This document shows positions 61,845-64,000 of a stretch of 64,000 nucleotides of DNA, in pieces. Both the position numbers and the translations under genes were made by a program. This stretch comes from Amoebidium appalachense (Eukaryota > Ichthyosporea). Location: assembly GCA_963693365.1 (NCBI GenBank), contig CAVNZM010000014.1:3100001-3164000 (forward strand), written 5' to 3'. The first letter of the stretch is position 1; each line of letters opens with the position of its first letter. The notes beneath the pieces are model-generated. The model searched no databases. It was not told the origin of the DNA and saw only the letters and a list, made by a program, of their open reading frames with translations.

Positions 61845-61907
61845 AGGTGGGGGCCGAAGTATCTGACCAATATCAGAGGGTGGACACTCTGAATTTGAAA
61901 GGGAAAG
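61845..61907 (+). CDS. Possible exon, unassigned
   Basis: Between the acceptor-like TTTGCACAG and the donor-like AAAG|GTGTGT lies an open frame containing VSDQYQRVDTLNLKGKG. The LKGKG ending recalls the C-terminal strand of class III nucleotidyl cyclases (VKGKG), but the segment is too short to claim this. It may belong to a plus-strand gene with the EF-hand exon downstream or to another gene. Confidence 0.25.
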
Positions 61908-62273
61908 GTGTGTTTTTGATGTGACAGCCCCCCTCCCCCCTCCCTCCCCCCTCCCCTCCCCCCCCCCCCCAGCCCTCCCCTCCAGTACCCTCCCTTTTAT
62001 CTCACCCGCTGTCCCTCCCTCCCTCCTCCCCCCTCCCTCCCTCTCCGTTACACTCCCCTATACCTCACCCGCAGCCTCTCCCCCTCCCCCTCTCCTTCCC
62101 CTCTCCCCCCACCCCTTCCCCTTTCACCCTCTCTCCGTTACCCCTTTACTCCCCCTTCGCCACCTCCTGCCACACCTTGTTGCCCTGACTGCTCCTCTCC
62201 CGCCTGGCCCCCTTCCCCCTCTCCTCCCCTTTCAGCTTCATGAGCCCTCCCTCTCCCCATCCCCCCCCCCCCC

Positions 62274-62304
<31 letters not shown>

Positions 62305-62305
62305 A
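62274..62305. repeat. Poly(C) tract
   Basis: C-rich run ending in CACCACCACC, in a plus-strand C-rich region that extends from 61926. Confidence 0.85.
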
Positions 62306-62366
62306 CCACCACCACACACACACACACACCTCCCCACCCCCCTGCAGCTTCGTTTTGCATGCAAGA

Positions 62367-62530
62367 TGAATGGGTCGAGATTTGGATACTTTGGATGACT
62401 TGGGCCCTTCTTGGATAAGTTCACTTGTAATGCACAATCTTTGCGTATGCTATGTAAAACCTGCATTGTGTGGTGTTGTCGTGAATGTATACCTCGTTCT
62501 CTGTAACGCATTTCAACCCATCCCCCCCCT
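62367..62530 (+). repeat. Dispersed poly(C)-ended repeat, diverged copy
   Basis: Head remnants (TGGGTCGAGATTTGG, TTGGATGACTTGGGCCC) are followed by a diverged body and the ending TCTGTAACGCATTTCAACCC plus poly(C). Confidence 0.65.
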
Positions 62531-62652
62531 CCCTCCCCCCTCCCCCCCTCCCTCCCCTATTTCTTTCCATCCCCCTCTCCCCCCCTTCCTCCCCTCCCAC
62601 CCCGGGGCGTTCCCCTTCACTGGCTGCCTTGATACCCTTGGGGGTGGGTGGG

Positions 62653-62653
62653 T

Positions 62654-62698
<45 letters not shown>

Positions 62699-62726
62699 AG
62701 AGGGAGGGGGGGGGGGGGGGGGGGGT
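62653..62726. repeat. Poly(G) tract of about 45 nt
   Basis: G runs at 62656-62697 and 62708-62725. It is an exception in a region that is otherwise C-rich on the plus strand. Confidence 0.9.
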
Positions 62727-62999
62727 TATCGATTTATCTATGTCGCACACAGGCACCATAAACCCTTAGGAAGTCGGTGTCGCCATGACCCTCTTTACCT
62801 TCTCCATGAAATTATTTAAAATAAAATGGAAAAAAATAATGATAAAAAAGCTCCTGCCTGGGCATTTCTCGAGGTTATGTCAAGACTTTGTCGTATTGCT
62901 CTGCTTTGCTTTCTTTCTTTTTCTCTTCTTCCTCTTTCTTCTCTTTTCCTCTCTCTTTACCTTGCTTTTTTTTTTGGTCCCTCGTACTAAAGCATACAT

Positions 63000-63056
63000 C
63001 CTCCCCCCACATCCCCCCTCACCCCCCCCCCCCCCACCCACCCCCCCCCCCCCCCC

Positions 63057-63092
<36 letters not shown>

Positions 63093-63115
63093 CCCCCCTC
63101 CCCCTTCTTTCCCTC
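63000..63115. repeat. Poly(C) and (CT)n tract upstream of the EF-hand exon
   Basis: C-rich sequence (63002-63066) and a (TC)n run (63067-63092) about 80 bases before the exon acceptor. Confidence 0.85.
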
Positions 63116-63172
63116 CCTCAAATCACACTCATCCCCAAAACTATCTACATGTGCATCCCCTGTACATGCAAG

Positions 63173-63276
63173 CAGCCGAGACCTGTGTCTGTAACGAGGG
63201 GGCTGCCATTGCCGATCTTCACTCGATATTGGACGGAGACAGAGACGGGGTCGTTAACGAGGATGAGTCAAGCCAG
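63173..63276 (+). CDS. EF-hand exon, possibly of a STIM-like calcium sensor
   Basis: The exon contains AAIADLHSILDGDRDGVVNEDES, split here as ADLHSIL followed by the 12-residue EF-hand loop DGDRDGVVNEDE with acidic residues at positions 1, 3, 5 and 12. The acceptor is AG at 63171-63172 (or 63174-63175) and the donor CCAG|GTATACC. The spacing LHSILD before the loop and ES directly after it resemble the EF hand of STIM endoplasmic-reticulum calcium sensors (IHKLMD ... EES), and a CxC pair precedes it. Only one exon is visible, so other EF-hand proteins remain possible. Neighbouring introns carry the same poly(C) tracts as the other genes. Confidence 0.45.
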
Positions 63277-63420
63277 GTATACCTCCCCCCCCCCCCCCCC
63301 CCCCCCCTCCCCTCCCCCGGCCTTCTTCCCCACTTCGCCCCTCCCCCCTCCCCCCCTCCCCCTCCCCCCTCCCCTCCCCGGCCTTCTTCCTCACTTAAGC
63401 CCCCCCCCCCCCCCCCCCCT

Positions 63421-63575
63421 CCCTGAGGATGGGCTCTGCTTATGACGCATACTGTGCACATGGCTGATGTTGCATACTTGAATGTTTGCCTTTGCATGTG
63501 TCCTGCACCATGCTTCTCGTCGTGTATGCGTACTTTGTACCGTGTTCCGCATTCAAAACCCCCCCCCAGTCTTCT
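63421..63575 (+). repeat. Dispersed poly(C)-ended repeat, body copy
   Basis: The body module CCTGAGGATGGGCTCTGC through TACCGTGTTCCGCATTCAAA is followed by poly(C). Bases 63421-63545 appear identical to 63876-64000. A C run precedes it. Sense to the EF-hand exon. Confidence 0.85.
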
Positions 63576-63730
63576 TTCAGAGGTGTCCTTTCAGGACAGA
63601 CCACTGTGTGGAGACCGCTTTACTTCCATGCAACCGGGCATGGTTGCTCTGTGTCGTGCATCTGTAAGCACATACACATTTTTCGCTGCACTGCATTAGT
63701 TTGCACACACATCTTCACCGTTTTGCTCAC

Positions 63731-64000
63731 CTTGCTTGCATAAGCAACCCTGCTCGTCTTTGATCAAGACGGGTTGACCCGCCCAAGCTCAGTTGATGCT
63801 GCTGTCTGAGTTGGAGTGTCGTATATACGCGGGCTAAGGGGTCGAAACTCAGACGCAATTGATGACTTGGGTCCTCCCTGAGGATGGGCTCTGCTTATGA
63901 CGCATACTGTGCACATGGCTGATGTTGCATACTTGAATGTTTGCCTTTGCATGTGTCCTGCACCATGCTTCTCGTCGTGTATGCGTACTTTGTACCGTGT
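63731..64000 (+). repeat. Dispersed poly(C)-ended repeat, long copy cut by the window end
   Basis: The head (TTGCATAAGCAACCCTGCTC), the hairpin-forming GTCTTTGATCAAGAC, GGGGTCGAAACTCAG and the body follow in order. The copy runs off the window. Sense to the EF-hand exon. Confidence 0.85.

Noticed and set aside
63855-63885. C/D-box snoRNA in the dispersed repeat (TGATGA then CTGA)
   Set aside because: The two boxes are only about 15 nt apart, the C box is not kept in the other copies, and there is no terminal stem.
63800-63900. Hammerhead ribozyme in the dispersed repeat
   Set aside because: CGAAAC and CTGAGGA occur in an order possible for a permuted hammerhead, but the bases next to them do not pair as stem II, in any of the long copies.

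Overview
The window is eukaryotic nuclear DNA. Short exons with GT-AG introns, signal peptides, a Kazal domain, a Helitron relic and very long simple repeats all point that way. IPO7/8-type importin, DNA polymerase alpha subunit B and a possible STIM-like EF hand would fit a unicellular relative of animals such as an ichthyosporean. That placement is a low-confidence inference.

Layout. 1-8834 (+): the last 13 recognisable exons (421 codons) of an importin-7/8 family nuclear transport receptor. 9.6-14.8 kb: a small secreted cysteine-rich protein gene (-) and a large microsatellite block. 15.2-16.5 kb (-) and 28.9-30.1 kb (+): two near-identical arylamine N-acetyltransferase (NAT) genes in opposite orientation, with a truncated third copy at 28.48 kb. 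Between them lie a paralogous secreted cysteine-rich gene (19.8-20.4 kb, -) and a broken secreted-protein/Helitron composite (22.1-23.9 kb, -). 31.8-46.5 kb (-): a complete 19-exon POLA2 gene (601 codons plus stop), whose phases all agree. 48.4-49.6 kb (-): a two-exon Kazal-type membrane protein. 53.4-55.0 kb (+): a two-exon GNAT acetyltransferase. 56.9-58.7 kb (-): an intronless 606-aa GT4 glycosyltransferase. 59.0-59.4 kb: a MITE-like element with long terminal inverted repeats. 61.8-63.3 kb (+): isolated exons, one with an EF-hand loop resembling STIM.

Most striking is the intron make-up. Introns of the importin and POLA2 genes are filled with poly(C)/poly(G), (CA)n and (GT)n, arranged relative to the sense strand: (GT)n can start at the donor, poly(C) often begins 3-10 nt after the donor, and (CA)n often runs into the acceptor. 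A previously unnamed (to me) short dispersed repeat of about 110-245 bp, normally ending in poly(C), occurs about 15 times, and every copy inside a recognised gene is in the sense orientation. This makes it a candidate introner or poly(C)-tailed SINE family and the best lead for a new system here.

The genes do not form one pathway. Importin and POLA2 are housekeeping; the NAT pair, secreted cysteine-rich pair, Kazal protein, GNAT and GT4 genes look like lineage-specific accessory genes.
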